Of a stretch of 62,060 nucleotides of DNA, positions 49,122-57,203 are shown in pieces (position 1 is the first letter of the stretch; each line of letters opens with the position of its first letter). The translations under genes were made by a program, and so were the position numbers. This DNA comes from Streptacidiphilus melanogenes (GTDB lineage: Bacteria > Actinomycetota > Actinomycetes > Streptomycetales > Streptomycetaceae). The DNA is taken from the NCBI RefSeq assembly GCF_000787835.1, contig NZ_BBPP01000045.1, positions 1 to 62,060 of the forward strand, read 5' to 3'. The notes under the pieces are model-generated. The model was given only the letters and a program-made list of their open reading frames with translations. It searched no databases and had not been told where the DNA came from.

Positions 49122-50497
49122 TCCTGCTCCTCCTGCGCGGCGTCGGCCGTGGCTGCGGTGGCGCTGGCGGCTTCAGTGGCGGCGCGGTCGGCGGTCCAGA
49201 AGGCGCCGTCCGGGTAGGTGAAGGCGGCGATCGACACCGGAAGCATCTGCGCGGAGAAGCCCGGGGCGGCCGGGGCCCGATAGCGGCCGTCGCGGATCAC
49301 CGTGGGGGTGGCGAAGTGCTCGTGCAGATGGTCCACGTACTCGATCACGCGGTTCTCGGTGGTTCCGGAGAGGGCCACGAAGTCGAACATGGACAGGTGT
49401 TGCACCAGCTCGCACAGCCCGACCCCGCCGGCGTGGGGGCAGACCGGGACGCCGAACTTGGCGGCGAGCAGCAGGATGGCCAGGTTCTCGTTCACCCCGC
49501 CGACCCGGGCGGAGTCGAGCTGCACCACGTCGATGGCGTCGGCCTGCAGCAACTGCTTGAAGACGATGCGGTTCTGCACGTGCTCGCCCGTGGCGACCCT
49601 GATCGGCGTGACGGCCGCGCGGATGGCGGCGTGGCCGAGCACGTCGTCCGGGCTGGTGGGCTCCTCGATCCAGTAGGGGTCGAACTCCGCGAGCGCCGTC
49701 GTCCAGGCGATGGCGTCGGCCACATCCCAGCGCTGGTTGGCGTCGATCGCCAGCCGCACGTCGGGGCCGATCGCGGCGCGGGCGACGCGGCAGCGGCGGA
49801 CGTCGTCGGCGAGGTCCGCGCCGACCTTGAGTTTGATCTGGGTGAAGCCGTCGGCGACGGCCTGCTTGGCGAGCCGGGTCAGCTTCTCGTCGCTGTAGCC
49901 GAGCCAGCCGGGCGAGGTGGTGTAGGCCGGGTAGCCGTTCTCCCACAGACGCGTGGTCCGGTCGGCGCGGCCTGAGCGGGCCGCCTCCAGCAGCGCGAGG
50001 GCCTCCTCGGGGGTCAGCGCGTCGGTGAGGTAGCGGAAGTCGACCTGGGAGACCAGCCAGGCCGGCTCCGCCTCGGACAGGAACCGCCACAGCGGCAGTC
50101 CGGCCCGCTTGGCGGCCAGGTCCCACACGGCGTTGAGCACGGCACCGATCGCCATGTGCATCACGCCCTTCTCGGGGCCGAGCCAGCGCAGTTGGCTGTC
50201 GCCGATCAGGTCGCGGCTCAGCGATGCCGGGTCCGCGCAGAGCTCCGCGACGGAACGCCCGACGACGTGGTGCCGCAGCGCGTCCATCGCCGCGACCTGG
50301 ACGTCGTTGCCTCGCCCGATGGTGAACGTGAAGCCGTGGCCCTCCAGTTCGTCGCCCGCGTCGGTGCGCAGGACCACGTAGGCGGCGGAGTAGTCGGGGT
50401 CGGGGTTCATCGCGTCCGAGCCGTCCAGCGACCGCGAGGTCGGGAAGCGGACGTCGTAGGTGTCCAACGCGGTGATCCGCGCGGTTGCAGTCGGCAT
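49118..50497 (-). CDS. L-fuconate dehydratase (enolase superfamily)
   Basis: A 459-residue enolase-superfamily enzyme from ATG 50497. N-terminal capping domain: [20 protein letters not shown] and [20 protein letters not shown]. Barrel: [17 protein letters not shown] (Lys-x-Lys), [11 protein letters not shown] (Asp), [11 protein letters not shown] (Glu), [14 protein letters not shown] (Glu) and [16 protein letters not shown] (His). These match L-fuconate dehydratases, which give 2-keto-3-deoxy-L-fuconate. A short Ala-rich tail ends the protein. It is in an operon with the FAH and SDR genes. Confidence 0.9.
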   Translation of the reverse strand: MPTATARITALDTYDVRFPTSRSLDGSDAMNPDPDYSAAYVVLRTDAGDELEGHGFTFTIGRGNDVQVAAMDALRHHVVGRSVAELCADPASLSRDLIGDSQLRWLGPEKGVMHMAIGAVLNAVWDLAAKRAGLPLWRFLSEAEPAWLVSQVDFRYLTDALTPEEALALLEAARSGRADRTTRLWENGYPAYTTSPGWLGYSDEKLTRLAKQAVADGFTQIKLKVGADLADDVRRCRVARAAIGPDVRLAIDANQRWDVADAIAWTTALAEFDPYWIEEPTSPDDVLGHAAIRAAVTPIRVATGEHVQNRIVFKQLLQADAIDVVQLDSARVGGVNENLAILLLAAKFGVPVCPHAGGVGLCELVQHLSMFDFVALSGTTENRVIEYVDHLHEHFATPTVIRDGRYRAPAAPGFSAQMLPVSIAAFTYPDGAFWTADRAATEAASATAATADAAQEEQE

Positions 50498-50508
50498 GCG
50501 GTGCTCTC

Positions 50509-51378
50509 TCAGGCTTGTCGGAGGATCTGGCGCTGGCGGCCGAGGCGGTCGATCTCCAGCTCGACGCTCTGGCCGGGGCGCAGGTAGGGCTGGTCGGGCA
50601 GGCCGAGGGCGACGCCGGCCGGGGTTCCGGTGTTGACCACGTCGCCGGGCTCCAGCACGAGGTACCGGCTGAGATAGCGGACGATCTCCGCGACCTCGAA
50701 GATCATGTTCTTGGTGTGGCCGTTCTGCCGGGGCTCCCCGTCCACCGACAGCCGCAGGCCCAGGCCCTGGGGGTCGCCGATCTCGTCCGGCGTGACCAGC
50801 CACGGGCCGAGGGGGTTGAAGGTCTCGCAGGACTTGCCGAGGTCCCACTGGCCGGAGAACTCCAGCTGGAACTCGCGCTCGGAGACGTCGTTGCTGATCG
50901 CGTATCCGGCGACGCAGGCGAGGGCCTCCTCGTGCGACTCCAGATAGCGGGCACGACGCCCGATCACGACCGCGAGCTCCACCTCCCAGTCCGTCTTGCG
51001 CGAGCCGCGCGGGATCAGCACCTCGTCGTGGGGGCCGACCACGGTGCCGGGGTCCTTCATGAACACCACCGGCCGCTCGGGTATCGCCGCACCCGTCTCC
51101 TCGGCGTGGTCACGGTAGTTCAGGCCGATGCAGACCACCTTGCCGGGCCGGGTCACCGGAGCGCCGATCCGCCAACCACCTGGCGGCGGCCCCAGCTCGG
51201 GGAGCGACCCCGCCGCGACTGCCTCCCGCACCCGGTCGATTCCGTCAGAGGCGAGGAACGGACCGTCGATGTCACAGGTGATGTCGCTCAGGCCGAGGTA
51301 CCGCTCCCTGCCGTCGCCGGTCGTGTCGAGCACGGCCGGCCGTTCGGCTCCACGGGGCCCCAGGCGCAGGAGTCTCAT
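50509..51378 (-). CDS. FAH-family hydrolase (2,4-diketo-3-deoxy-L-fuconate hydrolase type)
   Basis: A 289-residue fumarylacetoacetate-hydrolase-type enzyme: [70 protein letters not shown] and [14 protein letters not shown]. The acidic metal ligands of the family (E-x-E in WEVELA and the Asp of SNDVSE) are in place. It should split 2,4-diketo-3-deoxy-L-fuconate into pyruvate and L-lactate. First gene of its operon, with an ACATCGGATGT palindrome 26 bp upstream of the start. Confidence 0.88.
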   Translation of the reverse strand: MRLLRLGPRGAERPAVLDTTGDGRERYLGLSDITCDIDGPFLASDGIDRVREAVAAGSLPELGPPPGGWRIGAPVTRPGKVVCIGLNYRDHAEETGAAIPERPVVFMKDPGTVVGPHDEVLIPRGSRKTDWEVELAVVIGRRARYLESHEEALACVAGYAISNDVSEREFQLEFSGQWDLGKSCETFNPLGPWLVTPDEIGDPQGLGLRLSVDGEPRQNGHTKNMIFEVAEIVRYLSRYLVLEPGDVVNTGTPAGVALGLPDQPYLRPGQSVELEIDRLGRQRQILRQA

Positions 51379-51403
51379 CAGCGGTCCCTTCGAAGATCCG
51401 GAT

Positions 51404-51414
51404 ACATCGGATGT
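51404..51414. promoter_or_regulatory. ACATCGGATGT operator-like site
   Basis: Palindrome in the promoter region of the FAH operon, 26 bp before its start codon. Near-identical sites lie at 51578, 60136 and 60211. Probably bound by one or both FCD-type GntR regulators of the locus. Confidence 0.6.
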
Positions 51415-51463
51415 CTGACGTCGGCGAACGTGACCCTAGGCGCGCCCGCCGACTCAGGCAAGT

Positions 51464-51478
51464 AGACATCAGAGGTCT
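51464..51478. promoter_or_regulatory. AGAC/GTCT inverted repeat, weaker operator candidate
   Basis: AGACATCAGAGGTCT in the divergent promoter region, containing the ACATC half-site. It may be a weaker binding site of the same regulators. Confidence 0.35.
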
Positions 51479-51577
51479 CTCAACAGCCGCCCCGTGGCCC
51501 TTTCAGAGAAACCACAGGTCAACTGGACAAGAGTGCTGACGGTACAGATCTTTCGATCCGCCGGGCGATCGACGAAG

Positions 51578-51588
51578 ACATCGGATGA
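51578..51588. promoter_or_regulatory. ACATCGGATGA operator-like site
   Basis: Differs from the palindrome at 51404 in the last base. It lies 113 bp upstream of the substrate-binding protein gene at 51701, so it could control the ABC importer operon. Confidence 0.45.
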
Positions 51589-51700
51589 AGGTCTTGTCAG
51601 GCCAGGCAACGCAGCCGTAACGTCCTCGCCATCGGGCAGCCACCCGATGAATTCGGTCAAGGGCACCGTCGCGCACCCATCCCCCGTGGAGTGATCCCCC

Positions 51701-52756
51701 GTGAACCTGCGTACCTCCCGTACCGCCGCAGCCGTCGCCGTGACGCTGCTGGTCGGCGGCCTGGCCACCGCGTGCAACCGCGGCAGCACGACCGCGTCCG
51801 GATCGTCCGCCGTCGCAGGCAAGCCCGCGATCGGCATCGACCTTCCCCGAGCCGACTCCGACTTCTGGAACTCCTACGCGCAGTACCTGCGCGGCGACAT
51901 CAGCAGCCAGGGCCTGAACACGCTGCCGATCAGCTCCTCCCAGAACGACATCACCAAGCTCGTCGCCAACGTGCAGGTCTTCGAGAACACGGGCGCGAAG
52001 GCCATCGTGATGGCCCCTCAGGACACCGGTGCGATCGCCTCCACGCTGGACCAGCTGGCCGCCAAGCACATCCCCGTGGTGAGCGTCGACACCCGCCCGG
52101 ACAAGGGCAAGGTCTACATGGTCGTGCGCGCCGACAACCGCGCCTACGGCACCAAGGCCTGCCAGTTCCTGGGCCAGCAGTTGCACGGCAAGGGCAAGGT
52201 GGCCGAGTTCGAGGGCGACCTCACCTCCGTCAACGGCCGCGACCGCTCGGAGGCGTTCGCGGACTGCATGAAGCAGAACTTCCCGAACATCCAGGTCTTC
52301 CCGCTCACCACCAACTGGGACGGCGCGGTCGCCTCCAGCAAGCTGCAGACCCTGCTCGCGCAGAACCCCGACCTGAACGGCATCTACATGCAGGCCGGCG
52401 GCGTCTTCCTGCAGCCCACCCTCGCCCTGCTCCAGCAGAAGGGCCTGCTCAAGCCGGCCGGTACCCCCGGGCACATCACCATCATCTCCAACGACGGCAT
52501 CCCGCAGGAGTTCGACGCGATCCGCAAGGGCGAGATCGACGCGACGGTCTCGCAGCCCGCCGACCTGTACGCCAAGTACGCGCTCTTCTACGCCGAGGCC
52601 GCCGCCGAAGGCAAGACCTTCCAGCCCGGTCCGACGGACCACGGCTCCACCATCATCCAACTGCCCAACGGCCTGGAGGACCAGCTGCCCGCGCCACTGG
52701 TGACCAAGGCGAACGTCGACGACAAGAGCCTGTGGGGCAACAGCGTCAGCAACTGA
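51701..52756 (+). CDS. sugar ABC transporter substrate-binding lipoprotein
   Basis: A 351-residue periplasmic-binding-type protein from GTG 51701. The signal sequence ends in GLATAC, giving a lipidated Cys at about residue 25. The body is a ribose/galactose-binding type I fold: IGIDLPRADSDFWNSYAQYL, KAIVMAPQDTGAIASTLDQL, IPVVSVDTRPDKGKVYMVVR and GIYMQAGGVFLQPTLALLQQ. First gene of an ABC operon (with 52814 and 54441). The context makes L-fucose the expected ligand. Confidence 0.88.
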   Translation: MNLRTSRTAAAVAVTLLVGGLATACNRGSTTASGSSAVAGKPAIGIDLPRADSDFWNSYAQYLRGDISSQGLNTLPISSSQNDITKLVANVQVFENTGAKAIVMAPQDTGAIASTLDQLAAKHIPVVSVDTRPDKGKVYMVVRADNRAYGTKACQFLGQQLHGKGKVAEFEGDLTSVNGRDRSEAFADCMKQNFPNIQVFPLTTNWDGAVASSKLQTLLAQNPDLNGIYMQAGGVFLQPTLALLQQKGLLKPAGTPGHITIISNDGIPQEFDAIRKGEIDATVSQPADLYAKYALFYAEAAAEGKTFQPGPTDHGSTIIQLPNGLEDQLPAPLVTKANVDDKSLWGNSVSN

Positions 52757-52813
52757 CGCCGCCTGCGATCCTCCCACTCGCCGCATTCACCGCACAGAAA
52801 GGACGGCATCCCC

Positions 52814-54457
52814 ATGGCGGACACGGCGCAGGCCCCTGCCGCTCAGGCCGTCGCCACGGTCCCGGTGGTCGAGGCGGCCGGCATCACCAAACGCTTCGGC
52901 GCCACGGTGGCGCTGCGCGATGCGAAGATCGCGATCGACCCCGGGGAGTCGCACGCCCTGGTCGGGCGCAACGGCGCGGGCAAGTCGACGCTGGTCTCCG
53001 TCCTCACCGGCATCCAGCAGCCCGACACCGGCACTCTCTCCTTCTCGGGAAAGCCCGCCCCCGCGTTCGGCGACACCGACGCCTGGCGCTCCCGGGTGGC
53101 CTGCGTGTACCAGCGCTCCACGGTGATCGGCGGGCTGACGGTCGCCGAGAACCTCTTCCTGAACCGGCAGAGCGAGGGCGGCTTCCGTCCGATCCGGTGG
53201 AAGGCGCTGCGGGCGCGCGCCGAAGCCCTGCTCGCCGAGTACGGCGTCGACGTCTCCCCGACGGCCCGCATCGCGGACCTGACAGTGGAGCAGCGGCAGT
53301 TCGTGGAGATCGCCCGCGCCCTCTCCTTCGGCGCGCGGTTCATCATCCTGGACGAGCCGACCGCCAAGCTCGACGCGCGCGGCATCGAACGCCTCTTCAC
53401 GAAGCTCCGCGGACTGCAGGAGCAGGGCGTCGCCTTCCTCTTCATCTCGCACCACCTCCAGGAGGTCTACGAGCTGTGCACGCGGGTCACGGTCTACCGC
53501 GACGCGCGGCACATCCTCACCGCACCGGTCGAGGGCCTGGGCCACGACGCACTCGTCGAGGCGATGACCGGTGAGAGCAGCGCGGCGGATCCGGTCGCCG
53601 CAGCAGCTGCGAGCCGACCGCGCACGGTCGGCTCCCAGCCCGTGCTGGAGGTACGGGGGCTGACGCTGCCCGGCGTCTACACGGACCTGTCCCTGACCGT
53701 GCAGGCCGGCGAGGTCGTGGGCCTGGCCGGGGCCACGGCCAGCGGCAACGTCCAACTCGGCGAGACCGTCGCCGGACTGCACCGCCCGCGGGCCGGCCAA
53801 CTGGCCGTGCGCGGCCGCACGGTGCGCCTCGGCGACATCCCCGCGGCGCTGGCCGCCGGCATCGGCTTCGTCCCCGAGGACCGGCACCTCCAGGGCCTGG
53901 TGCCCGAACGCAGCGTCGCCGAGAACGCCACCCTCACGGTGACGGACCAGCTCGGCCCCTTCGGCACCGTTCTGCCGTCCAGGACCCGCGACTTCGCCCG
54001 CCGGATGATCGAGGACCTGGACATCAAGACTCCGGACGCCGCGACTCCGGTCTCCGCCCTGTCCGGCGGAAACCAGCAGAAGGTGGTCGTCGCCCGCGCG
54101 CTGGCCACCGAACCCGAACTGGTCGTCGCGATCCGGCCCACCAACGGCGTGGACATCAAGTCCAAGGAGTTCCTCCTCGGCCGCTTCCGGCGCCATGCCG
54201 AACAGGGTCGCGCGGCGCTGATCGTCTCCGACGAGCTGGACGACCTGCGCACGTGCGACCGGGTCGTCACCATGTTCCACGGCCGCATCGCCGCCGAGTA
54301 CCCAGCCGGGTGGACCGACGAGCAACTGGTCGCCGCCATGGAGGGCATCGCCGGGACCGGGCACCCGACACAGCCCCGCCCGACCGACCTGACCGACACG
54401 ACCGAGACCGAGCACGAGCGCGACACGAAGGGACCCCGCCATGGCGGCCATCACTGA
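52814..54457 (+). CDS. sugar ABC transporter ATP-binding protein (two ATPase domains)
   Basis: A 547-residue RbsA-type protein with two fused nucleotide-binding domains. Domain 1 is complete: Walker A GRNGAGKSTLVSVLTG, signature LTVEQRQFVEIARALS and Walker B FIILDEPTAKLD. Domain 2 has a degenerate Walker A (LAGATASGNVQL) but a clear signature LSGGNQQKVVVARALA; its Walker B is VVAIRPTNGVD. One catalytically weak site is normal for this family. The C terminus is acidic and rich in Thr and His. It overlaps the permease gene by 17 nt. Confidence 0.88.
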   Translation: MADTAQAPAAQAVATVPVVEAAGITKRFGATVALRDAKIAIDPGESHALVGRNGAGKSTLVSVLTGIQQPDTGTLSFSGKPAPAFGDTDAWRSRVACVYQRSTVIGGLTVAENLFLNRQSEGGFRPIRWKALRARAEALLAEYGVDVSPTARIADLTVEQRQFVEIARALSFGARFIILDEPTAKLDARGIERLFTKLRGLQEQGVAFLFISHHLQEVYELCTRVTVYRDARHILTAPVEGLGHDALVEAMTGESSAADPVAAAAASRPRTVGSQPVLEVRGLTLPGVYTDLSLTVQAGEVVGLAGATASGNVQLGETVAGLHRPRAGQLAVRGRTVRLGDIPAALAAGIGFVPEDRHLQGLVPERSVAENATLTVTDQLGPFGTVLPSRTRDFARRMIEDLDIKTPDAATPVSALSGGNQQKVVVARALATEPELVVAIRPTNGVDIKSKEFLLGRFRRHAEQGRAALIVSDELDDLRTCDRVVTMFHGRIAAEYPAGWTDEQLVAAMEGIAGTGHPTQPRPTDLTDTTETEHERDTKGPRHGGHH

Positions 54458-55478
54458 ACCCGGCCTGGCGAGCGAGGCAGCGCCCGCCGCCGCCTCCGTG
54501 CCGCGCCGCAGCCTGAACCTGGCCCGCTACCGCGACCTGTCCCTGGTCCCGGTGCTGCTGGTGCTCGCGCTCATCGGCTTCATCGTCTCCCCCGCCTTCC
54601 TCACCTCGGCCAACCTGCTCGGTGTCGCCCAGCAGTCCACCGAGCTGAGCCTGCTGGTGCTGGGCGAGGCGCTGATCCTTGTCGTCGGAAAGATGGACCT
54701 CTCCCTGGAGTCCACCATCGGCGTCGCGCCGGTGATCGCGATGTGGCTCGTGCTGCCCTCCCACGGCGGCCGCTTCCAGGGCCTGGGCGCCCTGCCGACC
54801 TGGACGGCGATCCCGGTCTGCCTGCTCGTCGGCGCACTGATCGGCGCGGTCAACGGCTTCCTGATCCTCAAGCTGCGGCTGAACGGCTTCATCGTCACCC
54901 TCGGGGCGCTCACCATGCTCCGCGGCCTCCAGGTCGCCATCTCCCAGGGCCAGTCCATCGTCGAGGTGCCGAACTCCTTCCTCTACCTCGGCGAGACCTC
55001 CTGGCTCGGCGCCCCGGCGGCGGTCTGGATCTGCCTCGTCCTCTTCGCCGTCGGCGGGGCGGCCCTGGCCTGGCTGCGGCACGGCCGCGCGCTGTACGCG
55101 ATCGGCGGCAACGCCGAGGCGGCGCGCACGGCCGGCATCCGGGTCGACCGGATCACCTGGACCGTGCTGATCATCGGCAGTGTGCTGGCCGCCTTCGCCG
55201 GCGTCCTGTACACCGGCCACTACGGCTCGGTCTCCGCCGACCAGGGCAGCGGCTGGATCTTCCAGGTCTTCGCCGCCACCGTCATCGGCGGCGTCAGCCT
55301 CAACGGCGGCAAGGGCACCCTCTTCGGCGCGCTCACCGGGGTGCTGACGCTGCAGCTGGTCGTGAACGTGATGACGCTGGCCGGCGTGCCGCCGCTGTGG
55401 AACCAGTTCCTCAACGGCCTGATCATCATCGTCGCGCTGATCATCTCCCGCTACGCCTCCGGCGAGAAGCAGGAGTAG
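54441..55478 (+). CDS. sugar ABC transporter permease
   Basis: A 345-residue membrane protein of the RbsC type, with about eight to ten helices, for example LSLVPVLLVLALIGFIVSPA, FIVTLGALTMLRGLQVAISQ and GSVLAAFAGVLYTGHYGSVS. The EAA-like loop NAEAARTAGIRVDRITW contacts the ATPase. It ends the importer operon and is followed by a strong terminator hairpin. Confidence 0.88.
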   Translation: MAAITEPGLASEAAPAAASVPRRSLNLARYRDLSLVPVLLVLALIGFIVSPAFLTSANLLGVAQQSTELSLLVLGEALILVVGKMDLSLESTIGVAPVIAMWLVLPSHGGRFQGLGALPTWTAIPVCLLVGALIGAVNGFLILKLRLNGFIVTLGALTMLRGLQVAISQGQSIVEVPNSFLYLGETSWLGAPAAVWICLVLFAVGGAALAWLRHGRALYAIGGNAEAARTAGIRVDRITWTVLIIGSVLAAFAGVLYTGHYGSVSADQGSGWIFQVFAATVIGGVSLNGGKGTLFGALTGVLTLQLVVNVMTLAGVPPLWNQFLNGLIIIVALIISRYASGEKQE

Positions 55479-55517
55479 CCGGCCCGCGTCCGGCCGGGCC
55501 CCACGTCCGAAGCGAGC

Positions 55518-55557
55518 CCGCAGTTCCCCGAGACGCGACGCGTCCGGGGAACTGCGG
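55518..55557 (+). terminator. 13-bp stem terminator
   Basis: CCGCAGTTCCCCG and its exact complement CGGGGAACTGCGG surround a small second hairpin (GACGCG/CGCGTC). It lies 40 bp behind the permease stop and before the GntR gene, so it ends the importer operon. Confidence 0.75.
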
Positions 55558-55589
55558 CTCCCCTCCCCCGCCCTCAGGAGCGACAGCCC

Positions 55590-56267
55590 ATGGCCCTGAC
55601 CGACGCCGCGATCGAGAAGATCAAGGAGATGATCATCGCGGGCGAGTTCCCACCGGGCTCCCGCCTGCCCCGGGAGGACGACCTCGCGCAGCAGCTCGGC
55701 CTGTCACGCAGCTCGCTGCGCGAGGCAGTGCGCGCGCTCACCGCGATGCAGATCCTGGTCACCAAGCAGGGCGACGGCACCTACGTCTCCAGCCTGGAGC
55801 CCCACCTGCTCCTGGAGAACCTGTCGTTCCTCTCGGACGTCTCCCAGGGCCGGGGGACACTCCAACTGCTCCAGGTCCGCCGGCTGCTCGAACCCCAGGC
55901 TGCGGCGCTCGCCGCCTCGCGCATCGCCGACGCGGACGTGGAACTGCTGGCGGGCATCCTCGCCAGGAGCCGCGCGGCCTCCGACGTCGAGGAGTTCATC
56001 CGCTGCGACGTCGAGTTCCACCTGACCATCGCCGCCCTGGTCGGAAACCCGGTCCTGTCCATGCTGCTGGAGGTGCTCTCCACGCAGACCCAGCGCGTGC
56101 GGCTGCTGCGCGGCACGCGCGTGGGCCGCGCGATCGAGGACGTCCACCGGGAACACGAGGCCATCCTCGCGGCCCTGGCCGCGCGCGACGCCCAACTGGC
56201 CGCCTCCGCGACCGCGGTGCACGTCGCCGCCGTCGAACGGTGGCTCTCCGACAGCCTCGCCGACTGA
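55590..56267 (+). CDS. GntR-family regulator with FCD domain
   Basis: A 225-residue regulator. The winged helix-turn-helix (about 5-70) reads AIEKIKEMIIAGEFPPGSRL, DLAQQLGLSRSSLREAVRAL, ILVTKQGDGTYVSSLEPHLL. The FCD domain (about 90-215) has the metal/ligand positions D-x-x-x-F-H (CDVEFHLTIAALVGNPVLS) and HREHEAILAALAARD. FCD GntR proteins usually repress sugar-acid pathways and release DNA on binding an intermediate. Its paralogue is convergent at 56340. Likely operator: the ACATCSGATGT-like sites of this locus. Confidence 0.88.
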   Translation: MALTDAAIEKIKEMIIAGEFPPGSRLPREDDLAQQLGLSRSSLREAVRALTAMQILVTKQGDGTYVSSLEPHLLLENLSFLSDVSQGRGTLQLLQVRRLLEPQAAALAASRIADADVELLAGILARSRAASDVEEFIRCDVEFHLTIAALVGNPVLSMLLEVLSTQTQRVRLLRGTRVGRAIEDVHREHEAILAALAARDAQLAASATAVHVAAVERWLSDSLAD

Positions 56268-56339
56268 GCGGCCCGGCGCCGCGCGAACCGGCAGTCCGGC
56301 ACCAGGACCACGGGCCGCGGCCGTCGAGGATCCCAGCCC

Positions 56340-57011
56340 TCAGAGCGCCTGCCGCAGCCACTCCGCGACACCGGCGATGTGCGCGGTGACCCGTGCCTTG
56401 GCGGTCTCCACCTCGTGCGCGGCCAGCGCGTCGAGGATCGCCCGGTGCTCCGCCAGCGTGCGCTCCAAGGCCGTCTGCTGCGTCAGACCTCGCCATACGC
56501 GCGCCCGCGCGGTCCTGCTCGCGAGCGACTCGATCAGTGATCCCAGCACGGCGTTACCGGACGCCTGCGCGATCCGGCGGTGGAACTCCAGGTCGTTGGC
56601 GATCAGTTCCTCCACGCTCGGGTTCTCGCCCAGGCTGCCGAGGAGCTCTCGCATTCCCGCCACCTCGGCGTCCGTCACGTGCTGGGCCGCGAGCCCCGCC
56701 GCGGCGGACTCCAGCACGGCACGCACCTGGAACAGCTCCAGCACGGACCCGTCCTGGTGCAGGTCGAGGATGAACGTGAGCGCCTCCAGCAGCAGCGGCG
56801 GCTCCAGACTGCTCACATAGGTCCCGTCGCCCTGCCGCACGTCCAGCACGTTCAGCAGCGACAGCGCCTTGACCGCCTCCCGCAGGGAGTTGCGTGACAG
56901 TCCGAGCTCGGCCGCCAGGTCGGGCTCCTTGGGCAGCCGGTCCCCGGGCTTGAGCTGACCGGAGAGGATCATCGTCTTGATCTTCTCGATGGCTTCGTCC
57001 GTGACAGCCAC
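56340..57011 (-). CDS. GntR-family regulator with FCD domain (paralogue)
   Basis: A 223-residue paralogue of the regulator at 55590, in convergent orientation. The helix-turn-helix reads AIEKIKTMILSGQLKPGDRL, DLAAELGLSRNSLREAVKAL and DVRQGDGTYVSSLEPPLLL; the FCD domain has NDLEFHRRIAQASGNAVLGS and EHRAILDALAAHEVETAKAR. The recognition helices of the two are nearly the same (LGLSR-S/N-SLREAV-R/K-AL), so they may read the same operator and respond to different ligands. Confidence 0.88.
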   Translation of the reverse strand: MAVTDEAIEKIKTMILSGQLKPGDRLPKEPDLAAELGLSRNSLREAVKALSLLNVLDVRQGDGTYVSSLEPPLLLEALTFILDLHQDGSVLELFQVRAVLESAAAGLAAQHVTDAEVAGMRELLGSLGENPSVEELIANDLEFHRRIAQASGNAVLGSLIESLASRTARARVWRGLTQQTALERTLAEHRAILDALAAHEVETAKARVTAHIAGVAEWLRQAL

Positions 57012-57203
57012 GTCAACGCCTCTCCATGCTCCACTGTTCGGGCAGCAAGTATGCCCCGCGCGTTCAGGGGGAGACGAGCGTGCGACCCTCCGCGCCTGTC
57101 CGTGCGTCGGCGCGGCCGGTACACCAGGAGAGGCGCACCGGCCGCGCCGGTCCGATCAGGCTGTCCTATCAGGCTTGTCCTGTCAGGCTGTCCGATCTGG
57201 CTG

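Noticed and set aside
52787..54454. 555-codon minus frame opposite the ABC ATPase
   Set aside because: Antisense to Walker and signature motifs of the ATPase gene; no domain of its own.
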